This document shows positions 1 through 10,652 of a stretch of DNA of 64,000 nt, one piece after another. The DNA comes from JACRIM01 sp038042195 (GTDB lineage Bacteria > Planctomycetota > Phycisphaerae > UBA1845 > UTPLA1). The position numbers were made by a program, and so were the translations under genes. Where the stretch lies: contig JBBTET010000008.1 in NCBI GenBank assembly GCA_038042195.1, positions 1 through 64,000 on the forward strand. Reading direction: 5' to 3'. Below the pieces are notes generated by a model. That model was not told where the DNA came from, did no database searches, and saw nothing but the letters and a program-made list of their open reading frames with translations. Numbering within the stretch: the first letter of the stretch is position 1; each line of letters starts with the position of its first letter.

Positions 1-446
1 AACGTGTCCCACGTCAAAATGCGTCGCAGGTCCGGGTGCCCGTCGAATGAGATGCCGAACATGTCGAAGACCTCGCGCTCCATCCACTCGGCACCCTTCC
101 AGATCGACGTGACGGACGGCACGGTCGGCTTCGGATCGTTCACAAAGCACTTGATCCAGATGCGATGATTGTGCGTGAGGGAAAGCAACGAGTAGATCAC
201 GCCGAAGCGGTCCGATGCATTTGGAAAGTTGAGATAATCGATGCAGGTCAGGTCGATGAGCTGCTCGAACTTCATTTGCCCGTCGTCACGCAGGAACTTC
301 ATCACATCGAGGAGGCGATTCGGCTCGAGGCGAATGTAATACTGATCCGTCGTCTTCGCTCCGCCCTCCAACAGCGGCTTCGCCTCAAACGACTCTCCGG
401 CAAATCGGGATCGAAGGCTGCTTACGATTTCTTCGTGCGTCGCCAT
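1..446 (-). CDS. nuoC: NADH-quinone oxidoreductase subunit C, N-terminal 148 residues (cut by window edge)
   Basis: Subunit C (30 kDa) of respiratory complex I, in the peripheral arm that carries electrons from NADH to quinone. The visible part starts MATHEEIV and contains the family signature: EWMEREVFDMFGI followed by GHPDLRRILT. It starts two bases after the nuoB stop, so the two are almost certainly co-translated. The C-terminus, and any fusion to NuoD, lies beyond the window. Identity is confident; the length is unknown. Confidence 0.93.
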   Translation of the reverse strand, partial: MATHEEIVSSLRSRFAGESFEAKPLLEGGAKTTDQYYIRLEPNRLLDVMKFLRDDGQMKFEQLIDLTCIDYLNFPNASDRFGVIYSLLSLTHNHRIWIKCFVNDPKPTVPSVTSIWKGAEWMEREVFDMFGISFDGHPDLRRILTWDT

Positions 447-448
447 GC

Positions 449-1045
449 TCAGCGCCCTCCCGTCGCACCGGCCGGTACGTTCAACTGCACTGTCGGCTGC
501 GCAACCAAGCGCAGCCCCTTGCCGCGCTTCGTGCTGGGGATGACACCGTCCTTTTCCACGATCCGCTGAATCGCCATGACCCCCTCGATCAGCGTCTCCG
601 GTCGCGGCGGGCAACCCGGCACATACACATCGACCGGCAGAAACTGATCGACGCCCTGCACGACGGCATACGTATCGAAAACGCCGCCCGTCGAGGCACA
701 GGCCCCCATCGAAATCACCCACTTCGGCTCGGTCATTTGCAGATAGATGCGTTGCAACACGGGCATGTTCTTTATTGCCACGCGCCCGGCGCAAATGAGC
801 AAGTCGCACTGCCTCGGGGAAAACCGCATGACCTCGGCCCCGAAGCGGGCGATGTCATACCGGCTGGCCCCCGTGGCCATCAGCTCAATGCCGCAACAGG
901 CCGTCGCAAACGGCATGGGCCACAGGCTGTTCTTCCGCGCCCAGTTGATGCCATGCTCACGAATGAGGCTGACGACCTGGTCGAGGCGGGTGGTGAGAAC
1001 GTCGTCGCCCCCCATCGTGTGCGGATCGTATTGGTGTTTTTGCAT
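449..1045 (-). CDS. nuoB: NADH-quinone oxidoreductase subunit B
   Basis: Subunit B of complex I (198 aa), which holds the terminal [4Fe-4S] cluster N2 that passes electrons to quinone. All four cluster ligands are visible: the tandem Cys50-Cys51 in ATACCGIE, Cys116 in SMGACAS and Cys145 in PGCPPRPE. Length is normal for the family. It lies between rex (82 bp upstream) and nuoC (2 bp downstream) on the same strand, so the NADH-oxidising complex and the NADH/NAD+ sensor are neighbours, possibly one operon. Confidence 0.97.
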   Translation of the reverse strand: MQKHQYDPHTMGGDDVLTTRLDQVVSLIREHGINWARKNSLWPMPFATACCGIELMATGASRYDIARFGAEVMRFSPRQCDLLICAGRVAIKNMPVLQRIYLQMTEPKWVISMGACASTGGVFDTYAVVQGVDQFLPVDVYVPGCPPRPETLIEGVMAIQRIVEKDGVIPSTKRGKGLRLVAQPTVQLNVPAGATGGR

Positions 1046-1127
1046 GAGCGGGTTTCGCCTCGTCCAGACATATTGAATCGTGGAGTTATCTTAGCGCACT
1101 AGAGGGCAAGCGTCGAGAATACGGCCC

Positions 1128-1787
1128 TCACACCCCCGACCCCACCTGAAACGACAACTGCTCCAGTTGCACCGCCAAGTCAACTGATGACATGGCCACC
1201 TTGGAGTCCACGTCCAGGCTCACTGGCGCAAAATTGAGCAATCCTCGTATGCCGGATTGCACCAGCGTATCTACTAACTGCTGTGCCGCCTCTCCGGGGA
1301 CCGCGAGGATCGCCAGCCGAATGTCCTTTTCGTGCACGGTATCCGGGATGTCCTCGATGCCCTGAATCTGAATCTCCGGCTGTGTCGGGATCGGCTTGCC
1401 CACCTTCGCGGGATCGGCGTCGAAGACCGCGACGAGCTTGAACCCCTTTTTGGCGAACCCCCGGTAGGCCGACAGCGCCATCCCCAGATTGCCCGCCCCC
1501 ACGAGCAGCACGTTCCACGTTCGATCCGTCCCCAGGATGTGTCGAATCTTGGTAATTAGCTCGCCAACGTCGTAGCCGATACCACGTTGGCCGAACTGGC
1601 CGAAATACGCCAGGTCTTTGCGAATCTGCGTCGCTGTGAACTTGAGTGCCGCTGCCAGCTTCCTTGATGCCACCGTCCGATGGTCGGCTCGCCAGAGGTT
1701 TTCCAGCTCCCGCAAATACAGGCTCAGCCGGCGGACGGTCGGTTCGGGGATGTTGCCGCTTTTCATGGGTTGATCCGCGATCTCCAA
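1128..1787 (-). CDS. rex: redox-sensing transcriptional repressor Rex
   Basis: Rex is a dimeric DNA-binding repressor that senses the NADH/NAD+ ratio through a Rossmann domain. The 219-aa protein has an N-terminal winged helix (about residues 15-85, with IPEPTVRRLSLYLRELE and TATQIRKDLAYFGQFGQRG) and the dinucleotide motif GAGNLG at 97-102, then the remaining Rossmann strands and a C-terminal helix. It is the first gene of the rex-nuoB-nuoC run, so control of complex I by Rex is likely. I found no clear TTGTGA-type operator in the upstream 277 bp. Confidence 0.95.
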   Translation of the reverse strand: MEIADQPMKSGNIPEPTVRRLSLYLRELENLWRADHRTVASRKLAAALKFTATQIRKDLAYFGQFGQRGIGYDVGELITKIRHILGTDRTWNVLLVGAGNLGMALSAYRGFAKKGFKLVAVFDADPAKVGKPIPTQPEIQIQGIEDIPDTVHEKDIRLAILAVPGEAAQQLVDTLVQSGIRGLLNFAPVSLDVDSKVAMSSVDLAVQLEQLSFQVGSGV

Positions 1788-2064
1788 TCGTCACCGGCCG
1801 TCTGCCGTACCGTTCGATAATACCTTGCAAGAGGCGTCCTCTCAACGATGCGTATTGGGTCGAATCGCTGCAAGTGGTTGCTCTGATGGATTTTCCGCCG
1901 CTCGGCCTTGACACTCTAAGGCGTCGGCGGATACGTTTGACAGGAGAAACCAACCGGATCGGCGTCTCCCGCCCGCCTGCGGCCGACGATGCCGTGAATC
2001 GCCGCTCATGCGACACTCCCGGGGGAACGTGACGAGCGGCCGGAAAAGCCTTAGAACGAGTGAC

Positions 2065-3096
2065 ATGAACAAGACGTGGCAGCACCTGCCGGGGGTACTC
2101 GTTGTCGCCGTGTTGGCGATTCCATCGGTGCTTTGCGCGCAAGATTCCCTCGCTGAAGCACTGAAGAAGAAGACCCTTTCCAGCCAGGATCGGGCGACAC
2201 TCGAAGCCGAAGTGGGCCAGCGCGTGAAGCGTACCTTTGGCGGGACAGGCGGCGTCATCCTCAGCGATGCCCGCGATCGGCTGGTCAAACCGACAAAAGA
2301 AAAAGACGTCACCAAAGAAGGCGTCGCCGCCTATGCCGAGATTCTCGCCGGTGAATTGGAGACGCATTGCACATCCGAAGACCTCAACACGGCGATGGCT
2401 GCGGTCATCGTCCTGGACGAACTCGAAAGTGCTCCCACGGCTGGTGCTCTGGTAGCCGCCACAAAGAACAAGCACTCGGCCGTGCGTTATTCAGCCGTTC
2501 GAGGGCTACTTAATCTGAGGGCGAAAATCAAGGATGATGAAACAGCCTGTCGAATGGTGCTTGCGGCCCTTGGCGAGGCCGGGGCAAAGGAAAAGGACGA
2601 GCACGTCCTCCGCAGGATTTACCAGGCGATTAATTTCAAGGATGTGGCAACCGACTTCAAATCCATGGACTTTGCAGCGGTCGCGTTGAACTCGATCATG
2701 GCGACCCGCAATGCTGAGTTGGCCGGTGGCAACCACGACGAATACCGTGACGAGGACGCCATTGCAGCTGCGGTCGGTTGTTATGCCGGCGCTTCCGACC
2801 GTCAAAAGGCGGCGCTGGTGGGCAATCTCCATGCCTTTCTCGCCCACACCGTCGATCACTACTTCGACCCCGGAACAACTACGGAAGCGTTGGGGACCAT
2901 TGCAAAGCTGGCCCAGCGCTTTGAAAAGGGGTTGACCGACATGATGAAGGCCTCCAAGGTCTCGCCCCCCGGCAATCCGATCGCTGACATGCTCAAGGGG
3001 TCGGGTGCAGATCGGCAAAAGGCGGAGAAAGACGTTCGCGCGGGCCTCGAAGAGCTACGAAAGACCCTTCGTGGCGATCCGTGGCGGCTTCCCTGA
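2065..3096 (+). CDS. exported HEAT-repeat-like protein of unknown function
   Basis: The start was placed at ATG 2065 because it gives a clean signal peptide (MNKTWQHLPGVLVVAVLAIP, then SVLCAQ) in a 343-aa protein. Upstream in-frame codons encode nothing signal-like. The mature part is helical and includes a stretch resembling a HEAT/armadillo-type repeat (APTAGALVAATKNKHSAVR, then YSAVRGLLNL), about residues 110-150. No catalytic motif is visible. It is followed by two more exported proteins on the same strand. The role is not recognised. Confidence 0.6.
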   Translation: MNKTWQHLPGVLVVAVLAIPSVLCAQDSLAEALKKKTLSSQDRATLEAEVGQRVKRTFGGTGGVILSDARDRLVKPTKEKDVTKEGVAAYAEILAGELETHCTSEDLNTAMAAVIVLDELESAPTAGALVAATKNKHSAVRYSAVRGLLNLRAKIKDDETACRMVLAALGEAGAKEKDEHVLRRIYQAINFKDVATDFKSMDFAAVALNSIMATRNAELAGGNHDEYRDEDAIAAAVGCYAGASDRQKAALVGNLHAFLAHTVDHYFDPGTTTEALGTIAKLAQRFEKGLTDMMKASKVSPPGNPIADMLKGSGADRQKAEKDVRAGLEELRKTLRGDPWRLP

Positions 3097-3345
3097 GAGT
3101 CGTATGCTGAATTGCCTCTTCCCAAGAAGCCCTACTGCAATTCCTTACTGATACACTTGTTACGACACGGCCGAATTCTTCCTGGGATCGTCCATCCGGC
3201 GTTAAACAAAAGTAACATTTACGTTATCTTACCTATGCTGGTACGCCGACCGACACGGCCCCCGGCGCACCGATCTCGCATGATTACATGATCGGCGCAA
3301 TCGAAAGCGGCACTCACCGCTATTGCCAGGTCGAATGAGGAAACG

Positions 3346-5163
3346 ATGATCCTACCTACTTGCCGTGTCCGCGTGCGCCCTCGATGGTCGAACGCCCTCA
3401 GCATCGTTCTCCTTGGCGCGAGCGCCGGTCAGCTTCTCGCAGCCGATCCGCTCAAGCACATCCCAGCTGACGCCTGTGCGGTGGTCGTATTCCCGAATCT
3501 TGAAAAGTCGCTCGAACAATTCACAGAGTTTGCACGGACCATCAATCCTGACTTTGCCGGCCTTGAGTTGGATGATGTCGAGGACGCCCTCAATATCGAA
3601 GGTGGCGTGCTCGATCCAACCCAGCCGGTGGCGGTCATTTTTCCGAGGCCGATGTTCGCCATCAACACGGCCATTATCGCCTTCGTCCCAGAGGACCTAA
3701 ACGAATTTGAAGCGATGACCGATGGCAGAGACGGCGTCGCTGTTCCTTACAACGGGTTGGAATCCGACGGCTTCGCAATGATGCGCGACGGATGTTGTTT
3801 CGTCGCACGCACGCGCAAAGCCCTTCGCATTCTCCGACCGGCGGCTGACAAGTGCTCATTGATGTCCTCCCTCGACGCACACCAGAAAAAGATGCTCGAC
3901 GAAGGCGAAGCGTTCGTGCATATCCCGCTGGCTCGCTGGCGCGAGGAAAAGATCAATCCCATGTTCATGCTCGCGACACGGTTGATCCGGCTGAGCATCA
4001 GTTCGACTGAGATGCCCGGAGATGCCGAGGCGGCCTCGGCCATGATGGACTACGTCGTAGAGGCACTAAGGCTCGTCCTGGATGAGATGCAATCGGTCAC
4101 GCTCTCGGTGTATCTCGACCAGCGGGCGGTACACTTCGAACACCATCATCGCTTTGACCCGCTGGGCAAGTCGGCCGAATATCTGAGACAATCTTCATTC
4201 GTGGGGGGAGATTCCCTGGCCATGCTCCCGGACAAGCCGTTCCTCTTCGCAGTCGGCTCCAATCAAAGAAATAAATCCGGCGAGTCCATTTCCGCGCGGG
4301 TCTGCCGAGGGTTTTCCTCATTGAGACCCCTGGCGGACAAGTTGAATGCCGATACACAAAAAAAAATGTTGGACACGCTCGCCGCCTTTCACTCGAATGT
4401 GTCCGGTTCCTGCATGATGCTCGGAATGAACACGGAGACCGGCCTTCCAATGTATTTGCTCGGTGGCTACGCCGTGTCGGATGCCAAAAATGGAATTGAG
4501 CAGCTCAAGTACATTCAGGAAAATGCCGAAGCCACGCTTGCAGCGATTATGCCGGGAGCTGGAACGACGGGTACGTTCGAGTCCGTGAAACGGGATGGCG
4601 TGGACTGCCTCGAGATGCGTCTGGTCACCGATGCCCTCCATCCGCAATACCGCCGACAGCTTGAACAGGTGTACGGCAAGAACGCCACGTACCAACAGGC
4701 CGTGCTCGACAAGACCCATGTCGTTTATTCCCTGGCTCAGCCTCCCATTGGAGTCAGCGAATTCCACAAGACGCAACAGTCCGGTCGTACACTGGGGAAG
4801 AATGCTCACGTGCAGCGCATTCGCGCGATGCTTCCGGAGAAATCAAATCTCGTCATCATGGGCAATGTTGGAGCGTTATTGACGCTCAACTGGGGACTGA
4901 CTCAAGCACCCGACGGTGCAAAGCAGGCCTCGATGGCGTCGAAACCCCCCGATTCCGCCTGTTGGCGTGACGGTCCAATGATTGGCTGGTCCATGCAAAT
5001 CGCTGAGTGCGCCTGCACCGGCACTCTGGCCATGGAGGCTGGAGACCTCGCAAACTTCGTGAAACTGGCCAAATCCGTACAGAAGGACTATTCCAGTGTC
5101 CGCGTCCGCACCGTCAAACCTCCGAAGGCCCCCAAGGCCCCAATCCCGCCAGAGGCTGAATAG
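3346..5163 (+). CDS. exported protein, DUF3352-like, unknown function
   Basis: A 605-aa protein with an N-terminal export signal (hydrophobic ALSIVLLGASAGQLLAAD, cleavage likely after AAA/AD). The mature part opens with IPADACAVVVFPNLEKSLEQ, a pattern seen at the start of planctomycete secreted proteins of the DUF3352 type. The next gene opens in the same way (LVPDDTWGFVVAKSLTNV), so the two are probably ancient paralogues. The C-terminus is Pro/Lys-rich (PPKAPKAPIPPEAE). No enzyme motif was found. Function unknown. Confidence 0.6.
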   Translation: MILPTCRVRVRPRWSNALSIVLLGASAGQLLAADPLKHIPADACAVVVFPNLEKSLEQFTEFARTINPDFAGLELDDVEDALNIEGGVLDPTQPVAVIFPRPMFAINTAIIAFVPEDLNEFEAMTDGRDGVAVPYNGLESDGFAMMRDGCCFVARTRKALRILRPAADKCSLMSSLDAHQKKMLDEGEAFVHIPLARWREEKINPMFMLATRLIRLSISSTEMPGDAEAASAMMDYVVEALRLVLDEMQSVTLSVYLDQRAVHFEHHHRFDPLGKSAEYLRQSSFVGGDSLAMLPDKPFLFAVGSNQRNKSGESISARVCRGFSSLRPLADKLNADTQKKMLDTLAAFHSNVSGSCMMLGMNTETGLPMYLLGGYAVSDAKNGIEQLKYIQENAEATLAAIMPGAGTTGTFESVKRDGVDCLEMRLVTDALHPQYRRQLEQVYGKNATYQQAVLDKTHVVYSLAQPPIGVSEFHKTQQSGRTLGKNAHVQRIRAMLPEKSNLVIMGNVGALLTLNWGLTQAPDGAKQASMASKPPDSACWRDGPMIGWSMQIAECACTGTLAMEAGDLANFVKLAKSVQKDYSSVRVRTVKPPKAPKAPIPPEAE

Positions 5164-5267
5164 ACGAGTGATGGGTGGGCGCCAAAGACGGCTCCCTTGA
5201 TGCCGATTACAATCCGCAATCAGTCTGTCTGGCAATAAGGAACACTCGACCCTCTAGGAGATACCTC

Positions 5268-7166
5268 ATGTTTGCAACACGGATGAAACGAACCCTCAGT
5301 CTGCTCGCCGGCTTCACGGCGATTCTCATGCCGCTCCAAGCCGCCCGCGCCGGCGACCTGAAAGAGATGCTGCAATTGGTCCCCGATGACACGTGGGGAT
5401 TCGTGGTCGCCAAGTCGCTGACGAATGTCGACGACAAGGCTGCCCAGATGAAAGACATCTTCAGCCTTCCATTTGACGGCGCACTGAGCGACATGGCCCT
5501 CGGCATGTTGCAGCTCGGCGACACCATCGACAAATCAAGCCCGGTCTGTGCAATGATGCTCGACCCAAACAAGTTCGGCGGCCAGGAGAAATCCACCGCC
5601 ATACTCGTCCCCGCCAAAGACCCGAAGGCATTGCTTGCCAAGCTCGGTGCCGAAGAGGCCGTCGAGGGCATCAGCAAATGCACCGTCATGGGTGAGCCGG
5701 CTTTCGCGGGCATCAAGGGCAAAATCGTCATCCTCAGCCCCAGTGAAGAATGCACCACGAAGATTCTGAAGACAAAGAAATCCATCGGTGACAGCATCGT
5801 GGACTCGCGCCTCGGCGTCATGACCCAGAGCGATGTTTATGTCAGCATTTCCGTCCGCTCCATTCTTGCGGCGTACAAGGAAATGATCATGCCGATGGTT
5901 CAGATGATGGCCGGGTCGTCTGGCGTGGGGGGGGCCGACATCGAAAAGATGTTCAAGATATTTGAGGAGGTTCATGCCTTCGAGATCGCCATCACGCTCG
6001 ACAAGGCCGGATTCTCCTTTGTCTTCCTCGCCGTCCCGCACGAGGGCAGCGACTTGCAGGGTCTCTTTGCCGATCAGAAGAACACCAGTGACTCGATCCT
6101 CTCGCTGCTTCCGAAAGAGAAGTTCATGTTTGCCTTTGGAGGCATGGCCACCCAAAGCGAACATGCAGAAAAGTTCGGTGGCGAGCACCCCATCTCAGGC
6201 GTGCTCAAGGCCATGACCCAGGGTGCCGAACTCGATCAGGACGCACTGAATACCGTGGATGCCGAGTTCATCAAGATTCAAAAGTCCATCAAGCGATACG
6301 CCCTCAGCTTCAGCGCCTTGCCCAAGGGTGATTCCATGATCGGCTCGGCCCTGGTCGCCGAAGTCTCCGACGCGAAAGAGTTCCTCTCCGGCGTGCGAAA
6401 GCTCTACAAGGCTTTCTCGACCGTGTCTGAGGATGAGGATTTCGGCGCGATCAAGAAGTGCGTGATCCATTCGGCCGACGCCGAGACCGTCGCCGGCAAA
6501 AAGGTGGACACTATCAAGATCGACTTCGCCGCCATGCCCGATGCCGATCAGGAAGACCTGAAGAAAATGGAAAAGGTCATCGGCAAGGAGTTCATCATTC
6601 GCTTCGGCGCGGTGGACGACAAGCACGTGGCCGTCTCATTCGGCGGCGGCACTAAGCGCTTCGAGACTATCTGCGGCTCGATCAAGTCCGGCGAGAAGCT
6701 CGCCACCGACTCCGGCATCACGGCCGCCTCGGGCAATCTTCCAAGTCCGCGCACCAGTGAACTCTTCGCCGCGGTCGACACCATCGTCTCGGTCGTCAGC
6801 GAGATCGCCAAGGCCACGGGCGAGGAGGCGTTGCCCTTCGAGTTCCCCACGCTGAATGCCCCCGTGGCCGCGTCGATGTGTGTACAGGACAAGATCAGCC
6901 GCACGGATCTGATGATTCCCATGAAGCTGCTCAAGGCAGGCAAGGAGGCCTACGACAAGTTTGCCGCCTCGTCCGCCGAAGCTGACTTCGATGACGACGA
7001 AGCCCCGGCAAAGGCCAAGGGCGAATCCGCCAAGGACAAGAAGAAGGCAACCGCAGACGATGAGGACGAAGACGAGGACGAAGAGGCCACAAAGCCCAAG
7101 GCGAAGGCCGAGTCAAAGGCCAAGCCCAAGAAGCCTGAGAAAAAGGACGAAGACTCTGACGAGTAG
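5268..7166 (+). CDS. exported protein with acidic/lysine-rich tail, paralogue-like to the upstream gene
   Basis: Start set at ATG 5268, preceded by TAGGAG about 7 bases upstream and beginning a good signal peptide (MFATRMKRTLSLLAGFTAIL, cleaved near ARAGD). Mature N-terminus DLKEMLQLVPDDTWGFVVAK resembles that of the preceding gene. The last ~60 residues are almost only Asp, Glu, Lys, Ala and Pro, a low-complexity tail that could bind cations or a partner. The gene ends at a strong terminator at 7230. 632 aa; function unknown. Confidence 0.6.
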   Translation: MFATRMKRTLSLLAGFTAILMPLQAARAGDLKEMLQLVPDDTWGFVVAKSLTNVDDKAAQMKDIFSLPFDGALSDMALGMLQLGDTIDKSSPVCAMMLDPNKFGGQEKSTAILVPAKDPKALLAKLGAEEAVEGISKCTVMGEPAFAGIKGKIVILSPSEECTTKILKTKKSIGDSIVDSRLGVMTQSDVYVSISVRSILAAYKEMIMPMVQMMAGSSGVGGADIEKMFKIFEEVHAFEIAITLDKAGFSFVFLAVPHEGSDLQGLFADQKNTSDSILSLLPKEKFMFAFGGMATQSEHAEKFGGEHPISGVLKAMTQGAELDQDALNTVDAEFIKIQKSIKRYALSFSALPKGDSMIGSALVAEVSDAKEFLSGVRKLYKAFSTVSEDEDFGAIKKCVIHSADAETVAGKKVDTIKIDFAAMPDADQEDLKKMEKVIGKEFIIRFGAVDDKHVAVSFGGGTKRFETICGSIKSGEKLATDSGITAASGNLPSPRTSELFAAVDTIVSVVSEIAKATGEEALPFEFPTLNAPVAASMCVQDKISRTDLMIPMKLLKAGKEAYDKFAASSAEADFDDDEAPAKAKGESAKDKKKATADDEDEDEDEEATKPKAKAESKAKPKKPEKKDEDSDE

Positions 7167-7229
7167 AACGACGCAACCATACCTGCTGCTCAACGTACAT
7201 TGCGTCGAACGGCCGGCTTTCTGAATCAA

Positions 7230-7261
7230 GGCCCACGGACTATAGTTCGTGGGCCTTTTTT
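7230..7261 (+). terminator. Rho-independent terminator
   Basis: An 11-bp stem (GGCCCACGGAC pairing with GTTCGTGGGCC, one G-U pair) with a TATA loop, followed directly by a run of Ts. It ends the transcription unit of the exported proteins before the cobalamin adenosyltransferase gene. Confidence 0.9.
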
Positions 7262-7293
7262 CTTGGCACGAATAACACCAACTGGATCATCGA

Positions 7294-7881
7294 GTGGCAA
7301 AGCTCTACACCAAGACCGGCGACGACGGAAGCACCAGCCTCTTCGATGGCTCGCGCGTGCAGAAGGATCACATCCGTGTCACCGCCTATGGCGAGGTGGA
7401 CGAACTCAGCGCCGTCCTCGGCCTTACGGCGTCGGTCTTGGGCACGCTCGGCATTAGACCCGAATGGACCCTGCTGCGAGAGCGACTCGCCATTATCCAG
7501 AACGAGCTGTTCACACTCGGTGCCGAGTTAGCCACACCAATGGAGGCCGGCGACGCCAAACAAAAGCGCGTGCCGCGAATCGGCCCATCCGAGATCGCCC
7601 GGCTCGAATCCTGGATCGACGACGCCACGGCCCCTGTCGCCCCGCTGACCACGTTCGTTCTTCCCGGCGGCTCCATCGCTGCGTCACACTTTCACATCTG
7701 TCGCACCGTCTGTCGCCGTGCCGAGCGGGCCGTGATTTCGCTGTCTCACGAAGCGAAGATAAACCCGAACATCGTGATCCACTTGAACCGCATCAGCGAC
7801 CTGTGTTTCGCCTGGGCACGATTCGCCAATCACGTCGAAGGCGTCGCCGATGTACCGTGGATCAACCCCGCCGCCAGTTAG
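7294..7881 (+). CDS. pduO: cob(I)alamin adenosyltransferase, PduO/MMAB type
   Basis: Transfers the 5'-deoxyadenosyl group of ATP to cob(I)alamin to make adenosylcobalamin. The 195-aa protein begins at GTG with the family ATP-binding signature (LYTKTGDDGSTSLF), followed by FVLPGG, the CRRAER segment of the active site and a final helix with NRISDLCFAWARFAN. Normal length. No B12 riboswitch is visible in front. It follows a terminator, so it has its own promoter or is read with the next gene. Confidence 0.93.
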   Translation: MAKLYTKTGDDGSTSLFDGSRVQKDHIRVTAYGEVDELSAVLGLTASVLGTLGIRPEWTLLRERLAIIQNELFTLGAELATPMEAGDAKQKRVPRIGPSEIARLESWIDDATAPVAPLTTFVLPGGSIAASHFHICRTVCRRAERAVISLSHEAKINPNIVIHLNRISDLCFAWARFANHVEGVADVPWINPAAS

Positions 7882-7928
7882 AAAACTCCGCAGCACGTTC
7901 CTGTTGCAGATCATTCGAGGAATTCCCC

Positions 7929-8276
7929 ATGACCATCCCCGTCACCACCACCTTCAACATCGAAGGCTATCGCATCAGGCAATACCTCGGCGTCGTCCGC
8001 GGCATCATCGTCCGCGCCCCGACCATCTCGCAGGGCATCCTCGGCGGCCTCAAGTCCATCATCGGCGGCCGCATCGGTTCTTACACCGAGATGTGCGAGC
8101 AGGCTCGGCAACAGGCCTACGACCTCCTCGTCGACCACGCTACGGCCCTCGGCGCCAACGCCATCCTCGGCATCCGCTTCGATGCGTCGGAGGTGGCCAG
8201 TAAGTTCAGTGCGACGGAAGTGCTTTGCTATGGAACGGCGGTCATCATCGAGCCGGAAAGCAACGATGTCGTCTGA
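7929..8276 (+). CDS. YbjQ/UPF0145 family protein
   Basis: A 115-aa protein of the YbjQ (DUF74) family, which forms small barrel-like oligomers. Seen: YRIRQYLGVVRGIIVRAPT near the start, then a helix with QARQQAYDLLVDHATALGAN and the typical AILGIRFDASEV and EVLCYGTAV. Start at ATG 7929 follows GAGG about 8 bases upstream. The function of the family is not settled; heavy-metal-binding has been proposed for relatives. Confidence 0.88.
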   Translation: MTIPVTTTFNIEGYRIRQYLGVVRGIIVRAPTISQGILGGLKSIIGGRIGSYTEMCEQARQQAYDLLVDHATALGANAILGIRFDASEVASKFSATEVLCYGTAVIIEPESNDVV

Positions 8277-8301
8277 AGTCCTCGCTTAGAGCCCGAACGC
8301 A

Positions 8302-8769
8302 TCAGTCAATTGAGGCGACGTACGCACGGATTCTTTCGTGTGAGGATAACGGAAACCCATGTTCCACCCATTTTTCCCAATAACCATCCAGGCCATACGT
8401 CGCAAGGACGGCGGAGAGCATTGTATCCACCGCACGGATGAAATCCTCCAGTGGAAGCGTGACGTCAAGCCGTTTTTCGGAGCGATTAGAGGCCAGTGGT
8501 GTCCCTCCATCGGGGAACCACTTGAGCTCGCACCTGAGATTGTCTCGTTGCCTTTGGAATTTCCATTCGTACTCCCCAGGTTCTTCGGCGAACTGAAATC
8601 TTGCCGATCGTTTGCCGTCGATTATGTCGACCACGGCTCGCGCAAAGTCCCCGAGAGCGTCAGAAAAATGCGATGCGGTTGCGACCGCCTTTACCTGTCC
8701 TATGGTCAACCGGCATTCAGCCCAACCGGCTCCCGTAAGTCGGTACTCCAAGTGTATTTTGTCCGCCAT
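8302..8769 (-). CDS. hypothetical protein
   Basis: A 155-aa protein with no recognised family. I chose the ATG giving MADKIHLEYRLTG because the longer form would reach almost to the glnS stop and begins with an unlikely sequence. It looks alpha/beta with conserved-looking aromatic and acidic positions (EYEWKFQR, ELKWFPDGGT, DGYWEKWVEHGFP), no signal peptide and no membrane segment. It follows glnS by 47 bp on the same strand. The general look is of a small cytosolic accessory or immunity-like protein, but that is only an impression. Confidence 0.5.
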   Translation of the reverse strand: MADKIHLEYRLTGAGWAECRLTIGQVKAVATASHFSDALGDFARAVVDIIDGKRSARFQFAEEPGEYEWKFQRQRDNLRCELKWFPDGGTPLASNRSEKRLDVTLPLEDFIRAVDTMLSAVLATYGLDGYWEKWVEHGFPLSSHERIRAYVASID

Positions 8770-8816
8770 ATACGGCACGCACATTGCCGAAGAACAAATT
8801 ATGAACGATGCACACT

Positions 8817-10568
<1,752 letters not shown>

Positions 10569-10652
10569 GGTCGTCTACCTTTGCAATCCGAATACGAATA
10601 ATAGCCGCGAGGTAGCGATTCACCCAACGTGCATATTACAAGTTCTGTATAG

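Noticed and set aside
1788..2064. Rex operator upstream of rex
   Set aside because: No TTGTGA-N-TCACAA-like palindrome could be found.
1180..2475. 431-codon minus-strand frame spanning rex and the next gene
   Set aside because: Rex is convincingly in another frame and the rest is antisense to the exported protein.
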